Positions 35,635-45,417 of a stretch of 64,000 nucleotides of DNA are shown here, piece by piece. The notes below the pieces were generated by a model. It was given only the letters and a program-made list of their open reading frames with translations, did not search any database and had not been told where the DNA came from. Positions within the stretch are counted from its first letter, which is position 1, and each line of letters opens with the position of its first letter. This DNA comes from Hymenopus coronatus (lineage: Eukaryota > Arthropoda > Insecta > Mantodea > Hymenopodidae): assembly GCA_030762935.1 (NCBI GenBank), contig CM060892.1:85566827-85630826 (forward strand), read 5' to 3'. The translations under genes were made by a program, and so were the position numbers.

Positions 35635-35926
35635 CAAATTTGGATATATTGCTAGAATTTCTCGAGGTAGCCATTCACAACATTCTTTATGTGCGAAATT
35701 TATATCCATCTGCTATATTTACCAGGAGGAGAAAGTATGGAATTCCTGTGCAGATGTCGTTCCACCCACAAGTGAATGAATATATAAGAGAGTGCCTGAG
35801 AGCTGTAAAAGAACTGCTGGAAACCAATGGTGTTAAACAAATAAGTGTAGTGTTTTTCAATAAAAACTTACAGCCAATAGAACGATATGTGTTCTTTGTG
35901 CTGGAGAATAATAATATGTATGACAT
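35635..35926 (+). CDS. MAD2L2: MAD2L2/REV7 exon 2, HORMA domain core
   Basis: This gene encodes MAD2L2 (REV7), a HORMA-domain adaptor of DNA polymerase zeta with REV3 and REV1, and in vertebrates also of the shieldin complex. It acts in nuclear translesion synthesis and repair-pathway choice. Exon 2 encodes residues 8-105: NLDILLEFLEVAIHNILYVRN, then YPSAIF, VPVQM-like IPVQMSFHP, NEYIRECL, and ERYVFFVLENN. It ends in phase 2 (GAC AT|GTGAGT). The four exons total 606 nt, 201 codons plus stop, against 211 residues in human. With a constant offset of six, Tyr57 aligns with human Tyr63, one of the reported REV3 contacts. Orthology is secure; DNA-repair function here is inferred from family. Confidence 0.93.
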
Positions 35927-36640
35927 GTGAGTATAGACTACAACTGTTTGTATAATCTTCATGCAGACATGCATATATGGTGGTATAAAATTAGATGGGT
36001 AAAGCCTCTTGGGATTCTAATTCAAACTATTATTGGATTTTATTGATTCCTGCAGCTTTAGTGTTAACCCCTTCTGGAAAGATAGAACTGTGGTGTTAAA
36101 TAGTGTAACTTCAGAGCATAAAATGGAATGATTCCTATTACTGATTTTATTTGTGATTAAAAATAAGATTATGTAACCAACTGTTATGACAATTCCGAAA
36201 TCCAAGTTTTTGAAAGAATACATATCCATCATCATATGGAATAGATGCATGCTATATGTATTATAACAATGGAGTTATAGGTAGTGACTTCATATACATT
36301 TTGGGGGAGGGGCAGGAATGGGTAATTAAATTGAGTATTAATAAAGAATTTGGTACAATTATTATAGTAAAGTACTATGGGATTGGCCCATCTAAAACCC
36401 CAATTGTTCCATTTGAGAAGTATAGGAAAAACTCGAAAGGAATTTATGATGATATAATATATAGGCTTTCAATTATCTGAAAAATAAATAAATCCTTGAT
36501 CAATTTAAAGTTTGAAACAAACAAAAACATGCTAGCTCTGTTAAGTTTACTCTTACCTTGCTGTTTTGCTTCAGCTTATTCCTGATAATAAAATTGTCTT
36601 TGAGTTAATATCTAAGCTCAAGTCTGCTTTACAAATTGTC
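35927..36640. other. MAD2L2 intron 2, first part
   Basis: Non-coding AT-rich sequence. Nothing recognised. Confidence 0.45.
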
Positions 36641-37510
36641 AATGCAGACGTGTTCATCTTGGTAATGCATACAAGCTATGAGGCTAATTGCAAGGCTTTC
36701 TGAAAAGGCCTGCATACCTCAGACAAGATTAATTCATGATCCATAATTCTGGTTCCTGGAATGCAGGTTTCAAGCAACAGCCTTGTGGCGTCCCTCTCAG
36801 ATTGCATCTTTGCACCAGAGTTATCCAAAGAGGCCAACTTGGCCCCACCTCCAGAGACCAGCAGTTTCTATAATCGAGCAATGGTTATTTGTTTCTGAAT
36901 ATTGCCATAAAGTATCTCCAAGGTTCCTTGGAGGCCCTCTTGATCTCTTTTGTACATTTTTTGGGGATTCCTTAAAGCTAACACTTATTGGCCTTATAGG
37001 CAGGCATTTTAAAGCCTGCATGTCTTCTTTATCTTGATAGCCGTTAAAAAGATTTTCATCTCAACTTGTGTTTTGCTTGTACCTCCTGTTAGAGGGGGCA
37101 GTTCCTCTTATAAGAAGAGACCATAATGTCAGTGAAAAACACTATGTAGCATTCCAGGTTCTCCATATTCGTAAATGTGATCTGTGATCCATTTATTAGC
37201 CCACTATCCCAGACCCCACCTCAAGAAGGATTCCAATCGTTCCCCTAGGGTTCCTGTAAAGGTGATCCTTTTCTTTCCCCTAAGATCAAAGCAAATGCTA
37301 TGTGCACACCTTTTCTTGGTCCCTAGTTTTACAGGAAAGCAAGGGAGAGCTGGTCTGCCTGTCTTTCCATTTCTTTCTTTGAGGCTTTCAGAAATTATGG
37401 TGAATGGGTTATCTAATTTACTACAAACTAGCTGAATTATTAAACGAAACAAGCACACGTACATGTGCATGAATCTACAGGCAAAGTGAAACCTTAGCAT
37501 TGAAGCCACT
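36641..37510. repeat. Unidentified GC-richer insert in MAD2L2 intron 2
   Basis: Composition is more balanced than in the flanking intron. Both strands have moderate open stretches (for example 36783-37037 and 37204-37509), but none resembles a protein I know. It may be a decayed retroelement. Boundaries are approximate. Confidence 0.3.
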
Positions 37511-37918
37511 AGTTACCAGGGTGTATAATGTACTTCATGTCTCAAGGTTGCTCTGCTTCCAAAATTGCGCGAAACCTCCCAACGAAAACTAGGGAGCCAA
37601 GCACCCAAGAAAAGGTGTATGCATAGTATGTTTGTATTTAGATAAGGGAAGTGCCAAATTAATCCTCCAATTAATTTCCTCTAGGATTCCTAAGCACACT
37701 AAGGTCAAGTCTAGCACCTCGGCTCTCTCTTAATTAACAATAAACAACAAAAACAGTAGCTTACTTTGGCAGAAGATGCATTGCGTTTCATGGAGAAAAA
37801 TATTGTAAGCTCTTGATACATAATAGCAAACACTGCAACACACATTCTATTTGAATGGGGCTTATTGTCTTATAGTTAAATGTCAACTGGCTAGCTGTAT
37901 GAGGTGAATGGCGATAAG

Positions 37919-37919
37919 C

Positions 37920-37958
<39 letters not shown>
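37919..37958. repeat. (CA)n microsatellite, about 20 units
   Basis: An uninterrupted CA dinucleotide run within MAD2L2 intron 2. Confidence 0.95.
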
Positions 37959-37960
<2 letters not shown>

Positions 37961-38860
37961 ATAACACAGTGCTATCGAGAGACAACTAAATTCTGGAAGT
38001 TTTCTTCCATGGGCCAAAATGTTTGAGGAGCTTCTGCAGAGATATCAGCTGCTATACAAGTGAGCATATATGCGTGATTTAAGTTAATGTGTCAGTCAGT
38101 GATTTATGGATACGAATATTGGTGCAACATAAATCATGTTCTTTGAGTTGGTTGTGACAATTGCTGCAGCATACAATGAATGTTGCTACTGCGAGGGATT
38201 AAGAGAGGTCTTGAATTTGACTTCTCAAGTAAAACCCGGGAGAAGAGACTGCATATGTCATAACGGTGATGTTGCAAAAGAAAATGAAGTGGAGTGATAG
38301 TGATAACCAAGTGAAGTGATGGTGAAAAAATAAATTAAATGGCATTCATAAAGAGACTGAGGAATTGGAGAAGTGACAGATAAAAACTGACTTTTAATCC
38401 TGAGAAAACTTCAGCAATACTAGTCTTCAAAAAACGATCAGAGGATACTTCATATTTTTTTATAGATGGCCAGATATTAAGGAATAATTTTAGATGACAT
38501 TTGAATTCATGTAAATTCATTTTTCAATAAGCTTTTCAGAAATGAGCCACCCACACAGATGTCCCCAATTCATCATTTTTCCATTGACAATACCAAACAA
38601 CAGTTTGCAAGTGTATTCCTGAACTACAAGAGATCAAGTGATTTGGCAGGAGGTGCTTTTGTTGTGTACTTTAGTAGCTGGGCAATACATTCAACTACAG
38701 TTAAGTTGGCTCCATTATGCTCATATTCCAAGCTGAATTGTTTGCTATCCATCAGGCTCTAAACTGAATTACCAAGACTATGCCATATGTATACCTACTG
38801 ATTTTATAACAATGTAATGCTGTTAGAGATAAATTAGTCTCCACTTACAGCTACAACTAT
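37959..38860. other. MAD2L2 intron 2, middle part
   Basis: No element recognised; AT-rich. Confidence 0.4.
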
Positions 38861-39808
38861 AAAAAACTGATGTGTTCCACTCACATAATTTTCTCTAGCT
38901 GTTCCATAAAATGCTTTCCTTATGAAATATTTTTATCTACATCATGCTAATCAAGATAAACATTGCCAGAATTTTCTTATTACTTACTTCTTTTTAAGTA
39001 AAGGGGACATAAAGGGATACACTAGGTTAAAGTGATAGTCAGATCTTTTAAAAGTTGGTTGTTAAGTGAAACAATTGAAATTTGGTTTTCTTTGCTTGCT
39101 AGGAGTAAACAACTGAGAGATGAAAAGAAAGATGTCTTCTGTTTGAGAAAAGTTTAACTACTTTAAAACTGAAACCAATAACTCGGAATATCTCAAAAAT
39201 GGTTAACTCTACAAAAAGTTTATATTACATAAATTGTGTTTTAATGAGATCTACATTTTTTGTGTACACAAAGTAAGTTTTTGTCTATCTCTTACAGTTT
39301 GCCAGTTATACAAAAGTAATACAGATGTCATCCAGAATGAAGAGGTCTTCAGAACCTATTCTCAGGAAATTCAAGATATACATTTTTTTTTTTTTTTTTA
39401 TCATGAAAATATTTTAAACATGTGAATTTTAATAAAAATCGTTAGAGCCATTTTGAGCAAATAAGCATTTCTGAAAAATGTTGCATGTAAAGGGTAGTTG
39501 GAGGTGAGGGGTATGTCTTGAAATTCTTTGAGTCATATCCTTGGAGGATACTGAGATTGGTGTTTAACCAACTTTTTGTATTTGGACTTTGCTCCCCCCC
39601 CACACAGAGACCTTTTTCCAGAAATGCATTTTATTTTATGTATTTCCAGTGAAATCTCGGTATTGAATTTTTGGGTGGAATACAATACTTTCTCTATACT
39701 CTATGTACATAGTACGTATAGAGAAAGTAAAAAGAAACTTTTTTAGGAATGGTTTGTTTGCAGATCAGATAGAGAAAGTCATTTGAATGGAACACATAAA
39801 ATTTTTAA
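38861..39808 (+). repeat. IRE family copy, complete with both terminal repeats
   Basis: Left terminus AAAAAACTGATGTGTTCCAC then tcacataattttctcta. The right terminus is its inverse: tagagaaagtcatttgaatgg, aacacataaaatttttaa. Length about 948 bp and no transposase-like ORF, so it is a non-autonomous inverted-repeat (MITE-like) element. An internal 44-bp palindrome lies at 39686-39729. Target-site duplication is ambiguous because both ends are AT-rich. About ten copies occur between 1.5 and 41.7 kb, and none was noticed in 43-64 kb. Confidence 0.8.
39686..39729. repeat. Conserved palindrome inside the IRE element
   Basis: The arms tactttctctatac and gtatagagaaagta flank a ctatgtacatag-type core. 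The same palindrome marks the copies near 20607, 23180 and 29321. Its outer part repeats the tttctcta motif of the element termini. Confidence 0.75.
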
Positions 39809-40037
39809 GCATTAGAGTCTTATTTAGCCCCTTGTAGATTCAGTAAGATTTCATATTTTAATGTGTAAGGAGTCTGATAAAATGCCTTGAAATTTTATAG
39901 TTATGTGCAAGTAAATAAACAAATTAAAACCAAAAACTCCAGCACTACTTATCACATTGTCTTTTGTGCAGTAGAACTGTAATTTAAAGAGTTTTTCTAG
40001 ATATTGTTAATTTTAGTTTTGTTGTGTTTGTTTACAG

Positions 40038-40206
40038 AAATGATCCATATCTTATCAAAGGCGAAGAGGCATTCCGAGGATACTGCCTCAAATTGCAAAC
40101 TGTGGGCAAAAACATGAAACCACTTCCCGAGGGAAGCACTTTCACTGTCCAGATACACACAATAGAAGCACAATCTGTGAAATTATCTCAGGATCCTAGA
40201 TTTGAG
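40038..40206 (+). CDS. MAD2L2: MAD2L2/REV7 exon 3
   Basis: It follows the acceptor tgtttacag, completes the Ile codon begun in exon 2, and encodes residues 105-161: NDPYLIKGEEAFRGYCLKL, GSTFTVQIHT, and QDPRFE. It ends in phase 0 at GAG|GTAATA. The CTFTVLVHT segment of human MAD2L2 aligns with STFTVQIHT. Confidence 0.92.
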
Positions 40207-40396
40207 GTAATAAAATAAGAATTGTTTAGCAAAAGTAGTGGTAATAGTGGTGCTTTAGGTTCCACATCTACTGAGGTTATTAACAAACATCTATGCTTTA
40301 GACAGGTACTACTATGCTGAATCATAGCTATAATATAACTTGTGAGTCTAATAAGCAAATTGTGTGACAAAAGTACTGATTATGTTTCTCTTCCAG

Positions 40397-40519
40397 AATT
40401 TTCCTTGGATGGAAGCAGAAAAAGACGAAATATGTATGGCAAAACCTTGCCTAGTTCCGATTAAGACCATGGACACAGGATATCTTCAGATGCAGATGTA
40501 TTTGGAGAAATCACACTGA
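40397..40519 (+). CDS. MAD2L2: MAD2L2/REV7 exon 4, C-terminal seatbelt
   Basis: After a 190-nt intron with acceptor tctcttccag it encodes residues 162-201: NFPWMEAEKDE, CLVPIKTM, LQMQMYLEKSH, then TGA. Trp165 aligns with human Trp171, and Leu180, Gln194 and Tyr196 with human Leu186, Gln200 and Tyr202. These are residues reported to contact REV3 and REV1. This is the HORMA safety-belt region. Their conservation indicates a functional gene rather than a retrocopy, as does the intron structure. Confidence 0.93.
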   Translation, partial: NFPWMEAEKDEICMAKPCLVPIKTMDTGYLQMQMYLEKSH

Positions 40520-41263
40520 GGTTAATAGCTTGATTAAAAATGAACTTGAAATAAGAGCTGAAGCTTTCCTAGTGATGAACATACTCTATGTGTTTTTGGG
40601 CCGCAAGCCAGGTAGGATGATGTAGAATCATCAGCATTTTGAAAGCGTGCATCCCTCCCATCATAAGCTCGAAGCCTGAGAATGTCTAGAGTATAAAAAT
40701 TATTTTTGATTTGTTACTGTGCAAATTTAAACCTGGTAGTTTATCATTTCGGAGAAAATAAGCTGAAATGGCTAATAAGGTCTTTGAAATGTAAATTTGC
40801 AACACCATAATACATTGTACATAATTGCGAAAGCTATTTGTTTTCATGCATTTATGTTCATATTACAAAAATAGCAGTACTTTTTTTATTTTTTTTGGAA
40901 ATATAAAATTAACATATAAAAGAAAAACAGAATACAAAATTCAAAACATTTAATATAAAAACAGGAATATTAGTATATGTTTGTGCATGATATTTAAATA
41001 TAGTGATATATATTTAATTTTATGAAAAAATTTAGTCTTGAGTTGGAATTCTTACATGATGTACATTATTTTTATGTCTTGACTGTTTACTAGAGCTACT
41101 TGCTCTCATTGTCAAAAGTGATTAATTGGCTCCTGATGACATCCAGTGTGTGAGGGTGTTTTAGTAGTGACATCTCTCCATCACTATAGGCATAATAATA
41201 AGCTGTACATTTTTCATACTACTGAAGTTTACTATTATTTCAATCCATACAAAATTCATTATG

Positions 41264-41269
41264 AATAAA
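41264..41269 (+). terminator. Candidate polyadenylation signal for MAD2L2
   Basis: AATAAA in atgaataaaagg, about 745 nt after the stop codon. Earlier A/T-rich variants exist (around 40900), so the true site is uncertain. Confidence 0.3.
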
Positions 41270-41309
41270 AGGACTTCACAGATATTTGTAGAAAATTCTA
41301 GATATATTA

Positions 41310-41690
41310 TTTTATTCATTGTATCTTAGACATATAATGGTTTAATAAAAACTGATAGCTCCATTTTTGGGGAAAGAAGGAAATATGAAAATTCTTCCAT
41401 CTCAAGATTTTTTGTTGGGAGTAAGGGAGAACTTCCTGGAAATCTTTAACTTGCATCCTTAAAATACTCTCAGCTTAAGTTGAAATGTACTATTTGTCTG
41501 TCTTTTAATTTTTGGATGTTGGTCACACATGCATGGATCTTTTTTCTGAAAATGCTTCTTTCATGTGCATCAAAACTTGTATTTTGATTGAAATCTCAGT
41601 ATCAATTTTTTCAGTTAAATGTAATGTATCATTATCAGTAGAAAAACTAAAAAGAACGAAATCCCTTTATTTTCATTCCATCTTGATTGA
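41310..41690 (+). repeat. Diverged IRE family copy
   Basis: Weak but ordered matches to the family middle: ttaataaaaactgatagctccatttttgg, gggagtaagggagaacttcctggaaatc, gcatccttaaaatactc, ttgaaatctcagtatcaattttt. Confidence 0.45.
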
Positions 41691-41749
41691 TTGATACTTG
41701 GAAGACAAAACAAGAGGGACCAACTTAAATTGCTTGCACCTAAACGAGG

Positions 41750-42290
41750 CTTATTGTGTATATCTCTCCTAGTTGTTCTAGTTCAGCCAATCTGTACCTT
41801 TTAAGAGCTTCAGAAATCCTTGAACTAGATGCTTATGAGACACAACTTGTGTCCGACCTTTTGAAGAAGAGAGTGTATCATCTGTTTTCCAGTGCATCAC
41901 AGATCAGGTGCAGGGCAGTTTCATCTTCCCTGCTGAACAGCCTGCACTTAAGGGACTTTCTTTCAATCCCCATTATGTGCAGATGTTTCTTGTAATTCCC
42001 AGTCCCATTAATCTCATCTGCTTCTGTTAAGCTTCAGGATCACAGTGCTTCGACTTGGGCATGGTCTATGCAACTTAAGCTTGCCATGTTGCTGTCTTGG
42101 GACCAAAGCCCAGGCGGCAACAAGCTGTCCGTGAACTGGGGTGGTTTCTGGGGTTGCAACAGTTATCTGCTATTAAGCCATGTTAGGTTGGTGTATCTGG
42201 ATTGGCGGTAAGCTCTTGGTTCACCCTCAACAATCGCTACACAAATGCTTGCTCGCTCAGTAGCCATAAGTCCTGTTAGGTGTTGTTTGT
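41750..42290 (-). mobile_element. LINE C-terminal fragment (zinc-knuckle tail)
   Basis: The minus strand reads NYKKHLHIMGIERKSLKCRLFSREDETALHLICDALENR. This resembles the tail found after RNase H in I-related LINE polyproteins: a GHxxLxxHLxxxGxxxSPxCRxC..EETxxHLLCxC pattern. The first two Cys of the knuckle are partly lost. Upstream sequence to 42290 is GC-richer but unreadable. Dead fragment. Confidence 0.55.
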
Positions 42291-42995
42291 CCAACTAGCA
42301 TTTAAATAATTGTGAGAATTTTAAGTATCTTATTTGAGCATGAATTAATGTAGGTGACACGTGATTCAAGGAGATTTAACTTCTGAATGATAGTGGGTAA
42401 GTTTCTGCTGAGATATTTTAATTTATATACTTTAAAATATAGAACTGTAAACGTAACAAGCCAAAGCAAATTTTAACAATAATTGCTTTTAGTGGTTTCC
42501 TTAATTAAGCCAATCACTATAGAAGTCTACCAATATGTTACAGATGTTAAAATACTCTTCTTATCAAACATAATTTATATAATATTACAAACTTGATTAA
42601 AATGATAACTCAATTGTGTGTGTGTTACAATTGCATGTGTTGTACAAAATTACTTTATTAGCACTTACTTTTTTTTTTTTTTTAAACAATGCATCCATTT
42701 ACCTTGTATTACTCGAATGTATACAATATATTTAGGAATTACAAAGTTTATAACATTCATCTATCCAAAATATACAATGCTAACTTTTTATCCTTTTTGA
42801 AAGAGATCTTTTTTTTTCCAACAATGTTTGTTTGGTAGCCATAGTTAGAACAAAATCTGATATCTACATACATAAGATTATTATTCTTTTGGTATTTCCA
42901 TAGATATTTCATGTGTATTAATACCAATATAATTATGTCAGAATGCATGATTGTATTATATAATCTACTGCCACAATAGCCCTTTATCTTTGCAT
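42291..42995. other. Intergenic, no recognised element
   Basis: AT-rich sequence with a T13 run near 42669. Nothing recognised. Confidence 0.4.
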
Positions 42996-43006
42996 ATCTT
43001 TTTATG

Positions 43007-43219
43007 GCCGCACCATGGCCGAGTGGTCAGACCACTCGCCTCTCACTTAGACTGCATGTGAGATTTGTGGTGGACAAAGCGGCGCAGGGGCAGGTTTTCT
43101 CCGGGTTCTCTGGTTTCCCCTGTCATTACATTCCACTGGGGCTCCATCTTCATGTATCATCAGTTTCATCACTTGCGGTGCTAGAGCAGTAAAAGCGGGT
43201 GTTAAACACTACCAAAAAA
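43007..43219 (+). repeat. SINE-I copy with 11-bp target duplication
   Basis: Starts gccgcaccatggccgagtggtcagaccactcg, keeps the body block ggttttctccgggttctctggtttcccc, and ends gttaaacactaccaaaaaa. The duplication atctttttatg is at 42996-43006 and 43220-43230. It matches the minus-strand copy at 26662-26907; here the B box region is partly deleted. Confidence 0.9.
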
Positions 43220-43230
43220 ATCTTTTTATG

Positions 43231-43730
43231 CAGAGATTATTTATCCACAATGTTTTTAATGTAATAACATTTTGAGTACAATATCAAGTTAGTAACTTGT
43301 AGCATAAAAGGGATGTTCCCCTGTGAATTCCTCTTCTACAATTTAAAGATTTAACACACACATTACACTTTTGGTACATAACCAGCATGTTTCAGTATTG
43401 TTTAGTGATTTGTAACCTCACATTTTCAATTTTATACATTAATATAAATGAGTTATTTAAACAATTATTCCATTGCGATAAACATATGAATCCAATGGTT
43501 TGCAACTTCACAAATCAACACAGTACTAATCACATAAATTAATTATTAGTTACCTATTATTCTTTGTCACAATTAAGCTTACAAACAAGTATTTTACAAT
43601 TAAATAAAACTATAGCATTTTATTGCTATTTATGGCTATGGATAAAGTATGTGTGGTGTTTGTTTGGAGGTGCTTTGACTGCAGAGTAGTATACATTTTA
43701 CATTCCACATTATTTTCTCTTTAAATGGCC
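43231..43730. other. Intergenic, no recognised element
   Basis: AT-rich; nothing recognised. It may include the 3' side of the LTR element that follows, but no LTR could be identified. Confidence 0.35.
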
Positions 43731-43734
43731 AAAG

Positions 43735-44277
43735 ATTATACTTGGTATCTACCATAAACTTTGCCATTTCCATCTATAATTTCAAAAGTATGGTTCCCAA
43801 ATCTTTTATTTATAGTGTATAGACTAGCATACAGCAATTCCATTTTGGAAGAGATTTTCTGTGCTGTGTCCAATATATTCCTTCACCTCACCAAGACTTT
43901 ATCCTGGAATTGAGGTTCCCATTTGGCGTTTTCTTGTTCACTTTGCTTTTCCGTTTCTCTGTGCTGAGGAAGATGCATTGATACGCTCTCTCACGTTTCT
44001 CTTCTTTGGATAGTTGTGGTCTCTAGGGATGGTGGGTGGCAATTCCTTAAAAAGAGGTGTCTATGGTGTTCCAAGCATTAATTTTGCAGGCGTGAATCCA
44101 GTTGTACCATTTCTTGTAAAATTGATGAGATCCTTGGTTCTTTGACAATATTGGACCCATCCTCGGTGATTCCTGTGGCACATAAATCTGAAGAATGAAG
44201 TTATATCTTTTAAGTCACATTCAGTAGGATTTCCACTGGGGTAATACGCTGAAGAATGATATAGTTTTATATTATTA
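43735..44277 (-). pseudogene. LTR-retrotransposon integrase remnant
   Basis: The minus strand encodes the end of an integrase core, HSSAYYPSGNPTECDLKD and FTRNGTTGFTPAKLMLGTP (44061-44260). The C-terminal domain reads KWEPQFQDKVLVR and INKRFGNHTFEIIDGNGKVYG (43740-43925). This matches the H..S.YHP.GNPxER and GPY.I...G...YEL.D..G patterns of Ty3/gypsy-type integrases. Stops interrupt it. The piece just upstream (ENKLFTKTLVDNNIKLY) is separated by mariner Z and resumes at 45418. Confidence 0.75.
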
Positions 44278-45417
44278 TGGGGTACGTCCAGAAAGTAAGT
44301 TCTGTTTGGTAATAAAATTAAATTGTGTACAGATACAGAATAATTATTTATTGCACAAAATTCTACGACTCTTAAACTAATTTTCCACATAACTGCAGAA
44401 ATTTTGCAGGCATATGTCATAGCGAGGCACAAGTTTTTGTATACCTTCTTCATAGAAGTTTGCTGAAGTGTTGACCGCCAAGGAAAGACTTGAGATGTAA
44501 GAACAAATGAAAGTCGCTAGGAGTGAAGTCAGGGCTGTATGGAGGATGGTCAAACACGTCCCAGCCAAATCCCTGTAGGAGGTTTTTTGTCACATTTGCA
44601 GTGTGGTTCGCGCGTTGTCGTGAAGAAAAACACCCCCTTTTGATAGCAATCCTCGGCGCTTATTCTGTATTGCGCTGCGCAATTTCCTAAGTGTCTCGCA
44701 ATAAACATCTGCTTTGATTGTTTGACCACGCGGTAAGAAATCAATGAGTAAGATGTCTTTCCAGTCCCAGAACACGTGCACATCATTTTTCGAGGTGTCA
44801 AGATTTGTTTTGGCTTAACCTTTGCTGGAAATGAAGTGTGCCTCCATTCCATTGATTGCCGCTTACTTTTAGGGGTGTCATAAGAAACCCAAGTCTCATC
44901 TCCTGTGACTATCTGTGTCAGAAATTCTTCGCCGTCTTCATCATAACGGGTTAAAAACTGAAATGCACTACCCATCCGTTTTGTGTTGCTCAGTAAGAAT
45001 TTTTGGTACCCAACGTCAGCAAAGTTTACGAAATTTCAATTTTTCGGTAACAATTCCATGAATTAGTGATCGTGAGTTTTGGGGAAATTACATAGCGAGA
45101 GCACTAATTGTAAACTTGCGGTTTTCCTGGATCTTGTCATCAATCGCATGAACCAGTTCTTCTGTAACCAAAGATGGACGCCCACTTCGTTCTTCATCAT
45201 GCACTTCACTACGTGTTTCATTGAATTGTCGGACCCATCTTCTCATCATTGAATCACTCATTGCATTTTGTCCGTAAACTTCGCAAATTTGCCGATAAAT
45301 TTCGTTGCACGTTTCTTCTCCTTGATACAGAGCGTCTACCGCACATGTGCAGAACTGCGATCGCAGCGATGCAGCGGAGATGAATTGAAACGGAACTTAC
45401 TTTCTGGACGTACCTCG
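44278..45417 (-). mobile_element. Mariner-family transposon (Z) inside the integrase
   Basis: Terminal inverted repeats: TGGGGTACGTCCAGAAAGTAAGTT (left) and AACTTACTTTCTGGACGTACCTCG (right). A TA duplication lies at 44276-44277 and 45418-45419; length 1,140 bp. The minus strand encodes a mariner transposase with IVTGDETW, FLHDNART and PPYSPDFTPSDFHLF, the three DD34D sites. Also visible are the N-terminal MRRWVRQFNETRSEVHDEERSGRPS and KLCxRWVP segments. Frames change several times and there are stops, so it is inactive. Confidence 0.9.

Noticed and set aside
36783..37509. Coding exon in MAD2L2 intron 2
   Set aside because: Moderate open frames on both strands but no known protein similarity; MAD2L2 exons 2 and 3 join perfectly without it.
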